Source: Corynebacterium jeikeium (GTDB lineage: Bacteria > Actinomycetota > Actinomycetes > Mycobacteriales > Mycobacteriaceae). From it: a DNA stretch of 64,000 nt. Below are positions 17,782 to 26,257 of the stretch, piece after piece (the stretch's first letter is position 1; each line of letters opens with the position of its first letter). Position numbers and translations under genes: made by a program. Location: NCBI RefSeq assembly GCF_000738265.1, contig NZ_JFCQ01000028.1, positions 76,648 to 140,647 on the forward strand, in the 5' to 3' direction. The notes under the pieces were generated by a model, which was not told where the DNA came from, did not search any database, and was given only the letters and a program-made list of their open reading frames with translations.

Positions 17782-18321
17782 CTAGTCCTCATCTTCGATC
17801 GGCGGGACAATCAGCACGGGGCGACCAGCGTTTTTGATGATGCTGTCCGACACGCTGGACTGCAGGAAGGACTTCCAGCCCGATAGTGCACGGGTTCCCG
17901 TGACGATCAGATCCACATCCAGCTCATCGGCGGCATCCACGATGGCGCTCCAGATAGCTGTTCCGGACTCTACCAAAAAGGGTTCGGTTGCAAAACCATG
18001 GGAGTTGGCCAGCTCCACGCCCTCGTTGCAGGTGTTCACTGCCTCTGCGTATGCCGGATCGTCGTCCTCCGGGTGCTCGCCGGTCTCGTTGGACCAGTCG
18101 TGCTGCATCATGCCGCTCATGCCCGCCGCGCGCGCAGCTTGGCGGTGGATCGGCTCCCATACGGTCAGGATGTAGGCGTTCTTTGCGGACAGGAAGCGCC
18201 CGGAATGTTCCACGGCGCCGCGAGCCTCCGCAGAGCCGTCGTAGGCGATCAGTACCGTATCGCCGCTCGCGTCGAAGGCCTTGTGCTGTGCCTGCTGTGC
18301 TTGCTCTGCCTGCTCGGTCAT
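17782..18321 (-). CDS. Universal stress protein, UspA family
   Basis: A 179-residue protein with one Usp domain: the N-terminal VLIAYDGSAEARGAV strand-loop-helix, and the C-terminal DLIVTGTRALSGWKSFLQSSVSDSII that corresponds to the ATP-binding G-x2-G-x9-G-S/T motif. The second glycine is alanine and the third is serine, so nucleotide binding may be weakened. The start at 18321 has GAGGAGC before it; the frame stays open to 18405. It is divergent from the NagZ lipoprotein gene, with only 69 bases shared upstream. Confidence 0.87.
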   Translation of the reverse strand: MTEQAEQAQQAQHKAFDASGDTVLIAYDGSAEARGAVEHSGRFLSAKNAYILTVWEPIHRQAARAAGMSGMMQHDWSNETGEHPEDDDPAYAEAVNTCNEGVELANSHGFATEPFLVESGTAIWSAIVDAADELDVDLIVTGTRALSGWKSFLQSSVSDSIIKNAGRPVLIVPPIEDED

Positions 18322-18390
18322 GGTTATCGCTCCTCGATTGCACTCTTCGATTGGTGCTCTGCTTGTTGCGTTTGTTACTACGTTAATACT

Positions 18391-19599
18391 ATGCCCCGTA
18401 GACACGTAGCCGCTGGCGCTTTAGGTTTCGCTCTTCTTGTTGCCTCTAGCGCTTGTTCCTTATCGACGCCCACTGACCAGCCCACCAACACCTCATCCTC
18501 GGGTACCACCACTTCCGCCGCACCGACCTCCGGAACCTCCGGCGCTACCGAATCCACCGCAGCCCAGGCGGATGACCGGCCGACGTGTACCCAGGTGGAG
18601 GGCAAGGCCTCTAGGGATATGGCTGGGCGGATGCTGGCGGTGGGCGTCACAAATTACGAATCTGCAGAACAAGCCGTCGACCTAGGTGTGCGGCAGCTCT
18701 TTATTGGTTCGCAGACGGACCGCAGCATCCTCAACGGGCAGGGCGACCCCGCGCGTAGCCTGGCGGCGCTGGAAAAGCGCGCGGGCGAACCGCTGACCGT
18801 GAGCGTGGATGAGGAAGGCGGGCTGGTGCAGCGCCTATCGGAGATCATTGGCGAACTGCCGAGCGCGCAGCAGATGGCGAACACTATGAGCCCCGAGCAG
18901 GTGCGTGACCTGATGGTGAAGCACGGAAAGAAGATCCGCGCTTTGGGAATCACTGTGGATTTCGCGCCGGTGGTGGACTTGGCCGGTGGTCAGAATGTTT
19001 CCGACAATGCGATCGGTTCGCGTGCTTTCAGCGCCGATCCGAAGGTGGCGGCTGACTATGCGCGGGCGTACTCGGAGGGGCTACAGCAGGCTGGGGTGAC
19101 TCCGGTGTTGAAGCACTTCCCGGGCCATGGGCACGCGACGGGTGATTCGCACATGGGCGCGGTGACCACTCCGCCGCTAGAGAAAATGCAGGACAACGAC
19201 TTGCTGCCTTTCCGGGAGCTGGTAGGCGTAAAGGGGATGTCCGTGATGGTCGGCCACGTGCAGGTGCCGGGGTTGGGTAAGCCTTTGCCGTCCTCGGTGA
19301 ACCCGGAGGCTTACAAGCTGCTGCGGGAAGGCGGTTATGGGCCGAAGCAGGACGCCCCAGGTTTCGACGGCGTGATCTACACCGACGACCTGACCGGCAT
19401 GAAGGCCGTGACGGATGCGTATCCCGGCCCGGAGGCAGCCGTGGCCGCACTGGCGGCGGGCGCGGATGTGGCGCTGGCAGCGGCCGGAGCCGTGGAGATC
19501 CCCGATGTGGTGGCGGCTATACGCACAGCGATCGATGACGGCCGGATCCCGGAGGATCGGGTGCGCAAATCCGTGGATCGCACCTGCATTTCCAAGTAA
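18391..19599 (+). CDS. Beta-N-acetylglucosaminidase, glycoside hydrolase family 3 (LpqI/NagZ-like)
   Basis: A 402-residue exported enzyme. The N-terminus is a signal peptide ending in ASSAC, a somewhat imperfect lipobox, then a Thr/Ser-rich linker. The GH3 signatures are intact: the KHFPGHG motif followed by GDSHMGAV, the His/Asp region of NagZ, and the nucleophile region GVIYTDDL. It should remove N-acetylglucosamine from muropeptides outside the membrane during wall recycling. Rv0237 (lpqI), next to aftD in M. tuberculosis, is the counterpart. The start ATG directly follows TAATACT, so leader length is unclear. Confidence 0.87.
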   Translation: MPRRHVAAGALGFALLVASSACSLSTPTDQPTNTSSSGTTTSAAPTSGTSGATESTAAQADDRPTCTQVEGKASRDMAGRMLAVGVTNYESAEQAVDLGVRQLFIGSQTDRSILNGQGDPARSLAALEKRAGEPLTVSVDEEGGLVQRLSEIIGELPSAQQMANTMSPEQVRDLMVKHGKKIRALGITVDFAPVVDLAGGQNVSDNAIGSRAFSADPKVAADYARAYSEGLQQAGVTPVLKHFPGHGHATGDSHMGAVTTPPLEKMQDNDLLPFRELVGVKGMSVMVGHVQVPGLGKPLPSSVNPEAYKLLREGGYGPKQDAPGFDGVIYTDDLTGMKAVTDAYPGPEAAVAALAAGADVALAAAGAVEIPDVVAAIRTAIDDGRIPEDRVRKSVDRTCISK

Positions 19600-19641
19600 A
19601 AGAATTCCCTGATAGGGGGTGTTCACGATAGACTTACCTGC

Positions 19642-21360
19642 GTGAATTCCCAGGATCAGACTAAGCAAAGCCGGCCCGTTAAGCCACGCAAGCGCCGAGG
19701 CATTCCGTGGTGGGTGTGGTTCTTTGTTGGTTTGATCGGCCTGGGGGGTGTGCTTTACGGCGTGGACTTGGCCATGAGTGAAGGCACAGTTCCCCGTGGT
19801 GTGACCGTCGGTGGCGTGGACATCAGTGGTGTGGATAAGTCCCAGGCTGAGCAGCGCTTGCGCAACGATCTGGGCGAGCGCACCCGCCAGCCGGTGACGG
19901 TGAATGCGGGCAACATGAGCTCCACCATCGAGCCCACGCAGTCCGGCATGCAGGTGGATTGGGGTGCGACGGTGGATCAGGCGGGCCAGCAGCCGCTGAA
20001 CCCGATTACGCGCATCCGCTCCTTCTTCGAGACCCGCGAGGTAGGCATTATCTCGCGGATCACGGATGAAAGCCTGAACCGGTCCCTGAACCGCGTGGAG
20101 CGCGAGCTGACCCGCGATCCGCAGAACGCAGTGCTGACCGTGAACAACGAAGGCAAGGCGGATATCAAGGAAGACAAGCCGGGGCAGACCGTCGACCGCG
20201 AGCTGCTGGCTACCGAGGTGCGGGAAAACTGGCTGAACACCGACGGGCGCGTGGACGTGGAAGCCACGATCACGCCGGCGGATGCGGATAAGGATGCGGC
20301 CGAGCGCGCAGCCAAGCAGTACGTGGCCCCGGCGACGGCGAAGAACTTGGTGTTCCACGGCCGCGACAAGGTCGATGGTGTGATCACCCCGCAGGACTGG
20401 CACTCCATCCTGACCTTCAAGGTGGATGGCGGAGAGTTCATGCCGCAGTGGAACACGGACAAGGCCAAGGAGTTGCTGGGTGAGCAGCTTTCCAGCACCG
20501 AGGTGGAGTACCGAGACGCGAGCTTCGAGTTCAACGGCGATGACATCAAGGTGGTGCCGTCGAAGGATGGCGTGGCCATCAAGTGGAAGGACACCTTTGG
20601 CGACTTCCAGGCCAAGGCGCTGGATAAAAAGAAGCGCGAACACAAGGTGGTCTATGAGGACAAGAAGGCCAAGTACACCACTGAGCAGGCTAAGAAGGCT
20701 CACTTCGACGATGAAGTAGGTGCCTTCACCACGGGTGGATTTAGCGGCCCCTCCGGTGTGAACATCCGCCGTGTGGCGCAGATGGTGAACGGTGCGATTG
20801 TGCTGCCGGGGGAGACGTTCTCCCTGAACGGCCACACCGGTCCCCGCGGTACGGAGCAGGGCTTTGTGGAGTCCGGCATTATTATCGACGGCCATGCGGG
20901 CAAAGCTGTGGGTGGCGGTATCTCGCAGTTCGCGACCACGCTGTACAACGCCGCATACTTCGCGGGCATGGAGGACGTGGCGCACACCCCGCACTCTTAT
21001 TACATCTCCCGCTACCCGGCCGGCCGCGAGGCGACCGTGTACGAGGGCGCAATCGACCTGCAGTTTAAGAACCCGTTCGATACGCCTGTGCGCATCACGA
21101 CGGACGTGACCGGTGATTCCGTCACCGTGCGACTACATGGCGTGAAGCAGGTGGATGTGGAATCCATCCCGGGTGAGCGGACCAACCCAACCTCGCCGAA
21201 CAAGGTTGAGCTGGATGGCGAGGATTGCTCGCCGTCCTCCGGCGCGCCGGGCTTCACCACCACCGACACTCGCGTGATCCGCGACCTCAAGGGCAAGGAG
21301 CTGTCCCGCGAGACCCAGCGCACGGTCTACGACCCCCAGCCGGTTGTGAGCTGCAAGTAG
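19642..21360 (+). CDS. VanW-family protein with peptidoglycan-binding-type domain
   Basis: A 572-residue membrane-anchored envelope protein. A basic N-terminus (KPRKRRG) and one membrane span (residues ~22-45) are followed by two PG_binding_4-like repeats (TVPRGVTVGGVDISGVDKSQAE; a second at ~220-330) and a C-terminal VanW domain with NIRRVAQMVNGAIVLPGETFS and GGGISQFATTLYNAAYFAG. This set is common in actinobacteria, but the biochemical role is unknown. The GTG start at 19642 follows TAGACT (19629-19634) by seven bases, indicating leaderless transcription. A strong terminator lies downstream. Confidence 0.85.
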   Translation: MNSQDQTKQSRPVKPRKRRGIPWWVWFFVGLIGLGGVLYGVDLAMSEGTVPRGVTVGGVDISGVDKSQAEQRLRNDLGERTRQPVTVNAGNMSSTIEPTQSGMQVDWGATVDQAGQQPLNPITRIRSFFETREVGIISRITDESLNRSLNRVERELTRDPQNAVLTVNNEGKADIKEDKPGQTVDRELLATEVRENWLNTDGRVDVEATITPADADKDAAERAAKQYVAPATAKNLVFHGRDKVDGVITPQDWHSILTFKVDGGEFMPQWNTDKAKELLGEQLSSTEVEYRDASFEFNGDDIKVVPSKDGVAIKWKDTFGDFQAKALDKKKREHKVVYEDKKAKYTTEQAKKAHFDDEVGAFTTGGFSGPSGVNIRRVAQMVNGAIVLPGETFSLNGHTGPRGTEQGFVESGIIIDGHAGKAVGGGISQFATTLYNAAYFAGMEDVAHTPHSYYISRYPAGREATVYEGAIDLQFKNPFDTPVRITTDVTGDSVTVRLHGVKQVDVESIPGERTNPTSPNKVELDGEDCSPSSGAPGFTTTDTRVIRDLKGKELSRETQRTVYDPQPVVSCK

Positions 21361-21628
21361 GGGGTACTGGTTCTAGGCCCGTAGTGCGGGCCGGAGGAGC
21401 AGCCATGGAGGAGCCGGAGGGCAGGGGATCTGTTAGGGAGGGGCTTCAGCGGGGAGTGTGCATGATGGCACGCTCACCGCTTTTGTTTGCTCTGTAGGGC
21501 GTTTGCAGATGGGCAGCCTAGCGCTCGCTACCTGGCACCGTCCTACTGTGTGCTTCCGACAGGGAGCACGGAGGCCTGCCTGTGGGTGCGAGGAACGCGC
21601 GCACAGGCAGGCGTTGTGCGCATGCGAA
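21361..21628 (+). other. Hairpin-rich non-coding stretch after the VanW gene
   Basis: No convincing gene; the short frames of 60-90 codons here lack family-like sequence and start signals. Several hairpins follow each other on the plus strand: GGCCCG/CGGGCC (21376-21392), GTGTGC/GCACGC (21456-21473, one G-U), GTGCTTCC/GGGAGCAC (21549-21568, one G-U) and an 11-bp stem GCCTGCCTGTG/CACAGGCAGGC (21574-21612). They end at the terminator at 21629. This may be a structured 3' region or a small RNA. Confidence 0.35.
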
Positions 21629-21662
21629 AAGGGGCGGGAACGAAGTTTCGTTCCCGCCCCTT
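21629..21662. terminator. Strong bidirectional terminator
   Basis: A perfect 16-bp stem, AAGGGGCGGGAACGAA (21629-21644) against its complement (21647-21662), bounded by A-run and T-run. It lies between the convergent VanW gene and the small secreted protein gene and would serve both strands. Confidence 0.85.
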
Positions 21663-21703
21663 GATCGGCTATCAAAGCCCGGAGCTTAAAGCTCTAACAG
21701 GTC

Positions 21704-22015
21704 TTACTTGATGATGCCCTGGTTCTTCAGGTAGTTGCCGATGGCGATGCCCAGGCCAGCGATAGCGCCAGCGATGGCTCCGAAGGACAGAACCTTGGTC
21801 AGCACGATCCAGCCCGGCTGGCCATTGGTCTGAGTGCTGCCCAGAACGTCCTTACCGATAACTGGCGTTTCGTAGTCCAGAATCTTGGAGAAGGCCTGCT
21901 CGTCCTTCTTCGGGCCGGTCTGGTTGAACTGATCAGCGGAAGCAACGGAGGTGCCAGCCAGAGCAACGGAGGAAGCGGTGGCGATGGCCAGAGCGGCCTT
22001 GCGGAAGTTCTTCAT
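21704..22015 (-). CDS. Small secreted protein with C-terminal hydrophobic segment (paralogue 1)
   Basis: A 103-residue protein. It has a signal peptide (MKNFRKAALAIATASSVALAG, cleavage likely after ASA), a polar middle of about 45 residues, then a Gly/Ala/Ile-rich membrane segment (residues ~72-95) ending in YLKNQGIIK. It shares start style, size, layout and the ending (LK-N-G) with the next gene upstream, so the two are paralogues. The start follows AAGGAAAAGGA. No known family recognised; a cell-envelope peptide or pore-forming protein is possible, but the sequence does not decide. Confidence 0.75.
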   Translation of the reverse strand: MKNFRKAALAIATASSVALAGTSVASADQFNQTGPKKDEQAFSKILDYETPVIGKDVLGSTQTNGQPGWIVLTKVLSFGAIAGAIAGLGIAIGNYLKNQGIIK

Positions 22016-22069
22016 GTTAGAAATCCTTTTCCTTGAAAGCGTGTGATGAAAGAGAATTGCAGCTCTGGA

Positions 22070-22405
22070 TTAGCCCAGGAAGCCGTTGTACTTCAGGAAG
22101 TTGTAGGCCGGAGCAATGATCAGGCCGAAAACGGAAGCTGCTGCAGCAGCGATGCCGCCGCCAACCAGGAGCTTGGCCCACATGCCGAAGTCACCCTTGT
22201 CGTCTTCCTTGTACTTCGGGTCCAGCCAGTTGCGGATATCCTTGCCAGAAGCTGGCTTGTCCAGCTCCAGGCTGCCCTTCAGGCCCTGAGTCTGCTCCTT
22301 TGCCGGCGGGGTCTGGCCGTCCTCGGCAGCAGCAACGGAAACGCCGGAGATGGCGACGGTGGTAGCGGTAGCAACAGCCAGAGCTGCGTTACGGAACTTA
22401 CGCAT
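22070..22405 (-). CDS. Small secreted protein with C-terminal hydrophobic segment (paralogue 2)
   Basis: A 111-residue protein with a signal peptide (MRKFRNAALAVATATTVAISG), a charged middle (KPASGKDIRNWLDPKYKEDDKGD) and a hydrophobic segment (residues ~78-103) ending in FLKYNGFLG. It is 54 bases upstream of its paralogue and probably the first gene of a two-gene transcript. The start at 22405 follows AGAAAGG; the longer open frame to 22483 is not supported. A GlxR-type site lies about 190 bases upstream. Function unknown. Confidence 0.75.
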   Translation of the reverse strand: MRKFRNAALAVATATTVAISGVSVAAAEDGQTPPAKEQTQGLKGSLELDKPASGKDIRNWLDPKYKEDDKGDFGMWAKLLVGGGIAAAAASVFGLIIAPAYNFLKYNGFLG

Positions 22406-22597
22406 CTGAAATGCCTTTCTGAATGTGAGTGGTTCGAAGTCAAGGACTTCACTCTTCGCTTCCCGCAATCCCTTGGTAGCCACTCATCTGTTTATAAGAG
22501 TTTGCAGCTATAAAGCTGGAGAAACGCTGGTAAGTCCTAACAGCAGCAACCTTAACAGGCTTTCTGTGGATAGGGAAAACCTGAGGAAAACTTCTTG

Positions 22598-22613
22598 AGT
22601 GATATGCATCACG
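22598..22613. promoter_or_regulatory. GlxR/CRP-type binding site candidate
   Basis: AGTGATATGCATCACG contains GTGA-N6-TCAC, the core of the corynebacterial GlxR (cAMP receptor protein) consensus TGTGA-N6-TCACA. It lies in the 22406-22903 gap, upstream of the secreted protein pair (minus strand) and of ugd (plus strand). On the minus strand TATAAA lies about 15 bases upstream of the site, so the site would fall near that promoter's start. Match: seen; regulation: inferred. Confidence 0.45.
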
Positions 22614-22717
22614 CAATGCTTTATATTGACGCACTCGGGTCAGAAGTACTGCATTTGTGCAGCTAGGAGCCTTTGTGGCATTTGTGACGGCGTGTCCTCT
22701 TGACTTTTTGCAGGGGG

Positions 22718-22723
22718 TATAAT
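22718..22723 (+). promoter_or_regulatory. Orphan -10 element (TATAAT) 180 bases upstream of ugd
   Basis: GGGGGTATAAT is a perfect -10 box with upstream G-run. TTGACT at 22700 is only 12 bases away, too close for a standard -35. ugd has its own leaderless promoter, so this may drive a longer ugd leader or a short RNA. The rest of the 22406-22903 gap shows no gene. Confidence 0.35.
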
Positions 22724-22903
22724 TTGGGGGTGTGACGGTTGGTGAGGGTATGTGATCCAGGTTTAGGGCGCATTGGAGAGCTTTACGGCCAGCCCGTGCT
22801 GATCGGCTCCTGAAAACCGCTTAAGACTCGTTAACCAAACACTGCAAACAAGATCACCTGGAAGTCACTTCCTGTTCACCTGTCAATTGTAGATTTGCCT
22901 GCT

Positions 22904-24265
22904 ATGCGTATGACAGTGTTTGGAACGGGATATCTTGGCGCAACCCACGCCGCTTGCATGGCCGAGATGGGCCACGACGTGCTCGGAGTCGATGTCGACC
23001 CGGACAAGATCCAAGCTCTCTCGGAAGGGCGCGTCCCTTTCTTCGAACCCGGTCTGCCAGAGATCCTCACCCGCAACATCGAAGCCGGCCGCCTGCGCTT
23101 CACGACCGACTACGCCGAAGCTGCTGAGTTCGCCCACGTCCACTTCATCGGAGTCGGCACCCCGCAGCGCAAGGGCTCCTATGCTGCGGACACCACCTAT
23201 GTAAATGCTGTCATTGAAACGCTCGCCCCACTGGTAAGCGGCAACCACACCATCTTTGGCAAATCCACCGTCCCGGTTGGTACTGCGCACGAGCTGCAGC
23301 AGAAGGCGAATGAGATCGTGGCGGCGTCACCAAACGAAGCCCGAATCACCATCGCGTGGAACCCCGAGTTCCTGCGCGAAGGCCACGCGGTGAAAGACAC
23401 CCTGCACCCCGACCGCATTGTCCTCGGCCTCGGCGGCGATAGCTCCAACAGCGATGACCGCGCCGAGCAGCAGCGCGTAGAGGACATCGCGCGCGAGATC
23501 TACGCCCCCGCGCTCGCCGAAGGCACCCCGTTCCTGGTGATGGACCTGCCGACCGCGGAGCTGGTCAAGGTCTCCGCCAACGCCTTCCTGGCCACCAAGA
23601 TCTCCTTCATCAACGCGGTCTCGGAGCTGTGCGAGATCGTCGGCGCGGATGTCACCGCACTCGCCGACGCGATCGGCATGGACGACCGCATCGGGCGAAA
23701 ATTCCTCGGCGCCGGGCTGGGCTTCGGTGGCGGTTGCCTGCCGAAGGACATCCGCGCGTTCATGGCGCGCGCAGGTGAGCTCGGCGCCGACCAGGCGCTC
23801 ACGTTCCTTCGTGAGGTGGACGCCATCAACATGCGCCGCCGCGAAAAGACAGTAGAGCTGGCGCGGGAGACGCTGGGCGGCTCCCTGATCGGCCGGAACG
23901 TGACGGTCCTCGGCGCGGCATTCAAACCCAACAGCGACGACGTGCGCGATTCCCCGGCGCTGTCCGTGGCCGGTTCGCTATCGCTGAGCGGCGCAAACGT
24001 CACCGTGTACGACCCGCAGGGCATGGAGAACGCAGCGAAGATCTTCCCCACGCTGACTTATGCACCGAATGTAGAGGAAGCACTCGAAGGCGCAGAGATC
24101 GTGATCGTGGCGACGGAATGGAAGCAGTTCCAAGAACTCGACCCGGTAGCCGCGCGCAAGCTGATAGCCGGAGAGAACCCCGCCGTACTGGACGGCCGCA
24201 ACTGCCTGCCACGCAAGGAATGGGAAGCCGCGGGCTGGAACTTCCTGGCGCTGGGGCGGGGTTAG
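22904..24265 (+). CDS. ugd: UDP-glucose 6-dehydrogenase
   Basis: A 453-residue NAD-dependent enzyme that oxidises UDP-glucose to UDP-glucuronate. The N-terminal Rossmann motif is VFGTGYLGATHAACMAEMGH. The catalytic cysteine is in GAGLGFGGGCLPKDIRAF. The middle helical domain and C-terminal nucleotide-binding domain (GRNVTVLGAAFKPNSDDVRDSPA) are complete. The ATG at 22904 follows TAGATT (22890-22895) by eight bases, which fits leaderless transcription and rules out the upstream frame extension. It neighbours dcd, as udgA does in M. tuberculosis (Rv0322/Rv0321). Confidence 0.95.
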   Translation: MRMTVFGTGYLGATHAACMAEMGHDVLGVDVDPDKIQALSEGRVPFFEPGLPEILTRNIEAGRLRFTTDYAEAAEFAHVHFIGVGTPQRKGSYAADTTYVNAVIETLAPLVSGNHTIFGKSTVPVGTAHELQQKANEIVAASPNEARITIAWNPEFLREGHAVKDTLHPDRIVLGLGGDSSNSDDRAEQQRVEDIAREIYAPALAEGTPFLVMDLPTAELVKVSANAFLATKISFINAVSELCEIVGADVTALADAIGMDDRIGRKFLGAGLGFGGGCLPKDIRAFMARAGELGADQALTFLREVDAINMRRREKTVELARETLGGSLIGRNVTVLGAAFKPNSDDVRDSPALSVAGSLSLSGANVTVYDPQGMENAAKIFPTLTYAPNVEEALEGAEIVIVATEWKQFQELDPVAARKLIAGENPAVLDGRNCLPRKEWEAAGWNFLALGRG

Positions 24266-24315
24266 TACACGGCTAGCTGGCTGCGCACAGCGCCACACCC
24301 GCTAGGCTATAGAGC

Positions 24316-24882
24316 GTGTTACTTTCAGACCGAGACATCCGCGCCGCCATCGAATCCGGCGAGCTGAAGATCGACCCCCACGACGATCAGATGGTCCAGC
24401 CATCCAGCATCGACGTGCGCCTCGACGGCCTGTTCCGCGTGTTCAACAACTCCAAGTACACGCACATCGACCCGAAGCAGCCGCAGGAGGAACTCACCAC
24501 CCTGGTGGAAGTCCCCGACGATGAGGCCTTCATCCTGCACCCCGGTGAGTTCGTCCTGGGAGCCACCCTGGAATGCTTCGGCATCCCTGCCCACCTGGCC
24601 GGGCGCTTGGAAGGCAAGTCCTCCCTGGGCCGTTTGGGATTGCTGACGCACTCGACGGCCGGGTTCATCGACCCGGGCTTTAATGGGCACATCACACTGG
24701 AGCTGTCTAACACCGCCAACCTGCCCATCGCCCTCTACCCGGGCATGAAGATCGGCCAGCTGGCACTATTCACCATGACAAGCCCGGCGGAAGCCCCCTA
24801 CGGCAGTGGTGCACTGGGCTCCAAGTACCAGGGGCAGCGCGGCCCGACCCCCTCGAAGGCCTACCTGAACTTCCAGAACTAG
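24316..24882 (+). CDS. dcd: dCTP deaminase, dUMP-forming type likely
   Basis: A 188-residue nucleotide enzyme. Signatures: [18 protein letters not shown], the catalytic region [37 protein letters not shown] (glutamate in LEGKSS) and [21 protein letters not shown]. Actinobacterial members such as the M. tuberculosis enzyme deaminate dCTP and hydrolyse the triphosphate to give dUMP; that bifunctional activity is inferred from family. The GTG start at 24316 follows TAGGCT (24303-24308) by seven bases, again a leaderless pattern. It is convergent with the aminotransferase. Confidence 0.93.
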   Translation: MLLSDRDIRAAIESGELKIDPHDDQMVQPSSIDVRLDGLFRVFNNSKYTHIDPKQPQEELTTLVEVPDDEAFILHPGEFVLGATLECFGIPAHLAGRLEGKSSLGRLGLLTHSTAGFIDPGFNGHITLELSNTANLPIALYPGMKIGQLALFTMTSPAEAPYGSGALGSKYQGQRGPTPSKAYLNFQN

Positions 24883-24893
24883 CTGGGGCGCGA

Positions 24894-24920
24894 GGGGGCG
24901 TCGCTAAGAAAAACAGCGAC
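24894..24920 (+). repeat. Dispersed motif, copy e, forming a small hairpin
   Basis: GGGGGCGTCGCTAAGAAAAA (24894-24913) between the convergent dcd and aminotransferase genes. Here GTCGCT (24900-24905) pairs with AGCGAC (24915-24920), so this copy could act as part of a terminator hairpin. No plus-strand gene follows closely, so it is not simply a promoter element. Confidence 0.5.
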
Positions 24921-24922
24921 AG

Positions 24923-26167
24923 CTACTGCCGGTAGCTAGCCAGGAAGTTCCCCAAGCGCTCGATCGCGGCTCGCAGGTCACGCGCCCACGGCAGCGTAAC
25001 CACGCGGAAGTGGTCCGGGGTCGGCCAGTTAAAGCCCGTGCCCTGCACCAGGTGGATCTTCTCGGAACGCAGAAGGTCGAACATGAACTGCTCGTCGTCG
25101 TGGATCTCGTGCACATTCGGGTCCAGGCGCGGGAAGGCATACAGCGCACCCATCGGCTTCACGCAGCTCACGCCCGGGATCTCGTTCAGCGCCTCGTAGG
25201 CGGCGTTGCGCTGCTCCAGCAGACGGCCACCCGGCAGCACCAGATCGTCGATGGACTGGCGGCCAGAAATAGCCACCTGGATCGCGTGCTGCGCCGGCAC
25301 ATTCGGGCACAGGCGCGTGCCCGCCAGCACGTTAATACCCTCGATGAATCCCTTCGCGTGCCCCTTCGGGCCAGTAGCCACCATCCAGCCGGAACGGTAG
25401 CCCGCCACGCGGTACGCCTTCGACAGGCCGTTGTAGGTGATGCACAGCAGGTCCGGGCACAGCGAGGCGATATTGATGTGCTTCGCATCGTCGTAGAGGA
25501 TCTTGTCGTAAATCTCGTCGGCCAAGATCAGCAGGGAATGCTCGCGCGCAACGTCCACGATCTGCTGCAGGATCTCGCGGGAGTACACCGCGCCCGTCGG
25601 GTTATTCGGGTTAATGACCACGATGGCCTTCGTGCGCTCCGTAACCTTCGCCTTGATGTCCTCGATGGAGGGCATCCAGTCGTTTTCCTCGTCGCACAGG
25701 TAATGCACGGGGCGGCCGCCGGACAGCGACGTGGAGGCGGTCCACAGTGGGTAGTCCGGGGAGGGGATCAGTACCTCGTCGCCATCGTTGAGCAGCGCCT
25801 GCATGGTCATAGTGATCAGCTCGGATACACCGTTGCCCAGGTAGACATCTTCGACGTCGAACTGGGGGAAGCCCGGGATAACCTCGTAGCGGGACACGAT
25901 TGCGCGGCGGGCGCTAATGATGCCCTTCGACGTGGAGTAGCCCTGCGCCGTCGGCAGCGCGGCGATCATGTCCCGCATGATCACATCCGGCGCCTCGAAG
26001 CCGAACACCGCGGGGTTGCCCGTGTTGAGCTTCAGGATGCGGTGCCCGTCGGCCTCCATCCGCTCGGCCTCGGTGTTCACCGGGCCGCGGATTTCGTAGA
26101 GGACGTTTTGCAGCTTCGTGGATTGATCCAGCGTGCGCAGTTCGCTGGGGCGTTTGGGGGTACTCAT
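24923..26167 (-). CDS. alaT: PLP-dependent aminotransferase, AlaT/AspC (Rv0337c) type
   Basis: A 414-residue class I aminotransferase. The PLP lysine is in NGLSKAYRVAGYRSGW; NPNNPTGAVYS, LADEIYDKILYDD and the C-terminal arginine in DHFRVVTLP complete the active site. The closest named relatives are alanine aminotransferases making alanine from pyruvate and glutamate. Gene order with the Fe-S oxidoreductase further on matches Rv0337c-Rv0338c. Start at the ATG at 26167; the frame's upstream extension of three residues has no support. A variant of the dispersed motif lies about 40 bases upstream. Confidence 0.88.
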   Translation of the reverse strand: MSTPKRPSELRTLDQSTKLQNVLYEIRGPVNTEAERMEADGHRILKLNTGNPAVFGFEAPDVIMRDMIAALPTAQGYSTSKGIISARRAIVSRYEVIPGFPQFDVEDVYLGNGVSELITMTMQALLNDGDEVLIPSPDYPLWTASTSLSGGRPVHYLCDEENDWMPSIEDIKAKVTERTKAIVVINPNNPTGAVYSREILQQIVDVAREHSLLILADEIYDKILYDDAKHINIASLCPDLLCITYNGLSKAYRVAGYRSGWMVATGPKGHAKGFIEGINVLAGTRLCPNVPAQHAIQVAISGRQSIDDLVLPGGRLLEQRNAAYEALNEIPGVSCVKPMGALYAFPRLDPNVHEIHDDEQFMFDLLRSEKIHLVQGTGFNWPTPDHFRVVTLPWARDLRAAIERLGNFLASYRQ

Positions 26168-26202
26168 TCTCCCCATTGTGCCATTGTGGCTGCTGTTTTT
26201 AT

Positions 26203-26222
26203 AGTTTTTGGTGACGCCCCCC
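26203..26222 (-). repeat. Dispersed motif, copy k (GGGGGGCGTCACCAAAAACT)
   Basis: Minus-strand variant of the dispersed motif, upstream of and pointing toward the aminotransferase gene. Confidence 0.35.
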
Positions 26223-26257
26223 TCGCGCTCGCGTGGCCTGCGCGTGTGGCTATCGGG

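Noticed and set aside
21425-21711. Short open frames (68-90 codons) in the VanW downstream gap
   Set aside because: Overlap each other and the terminator, no start signals, no recognisable protein features.
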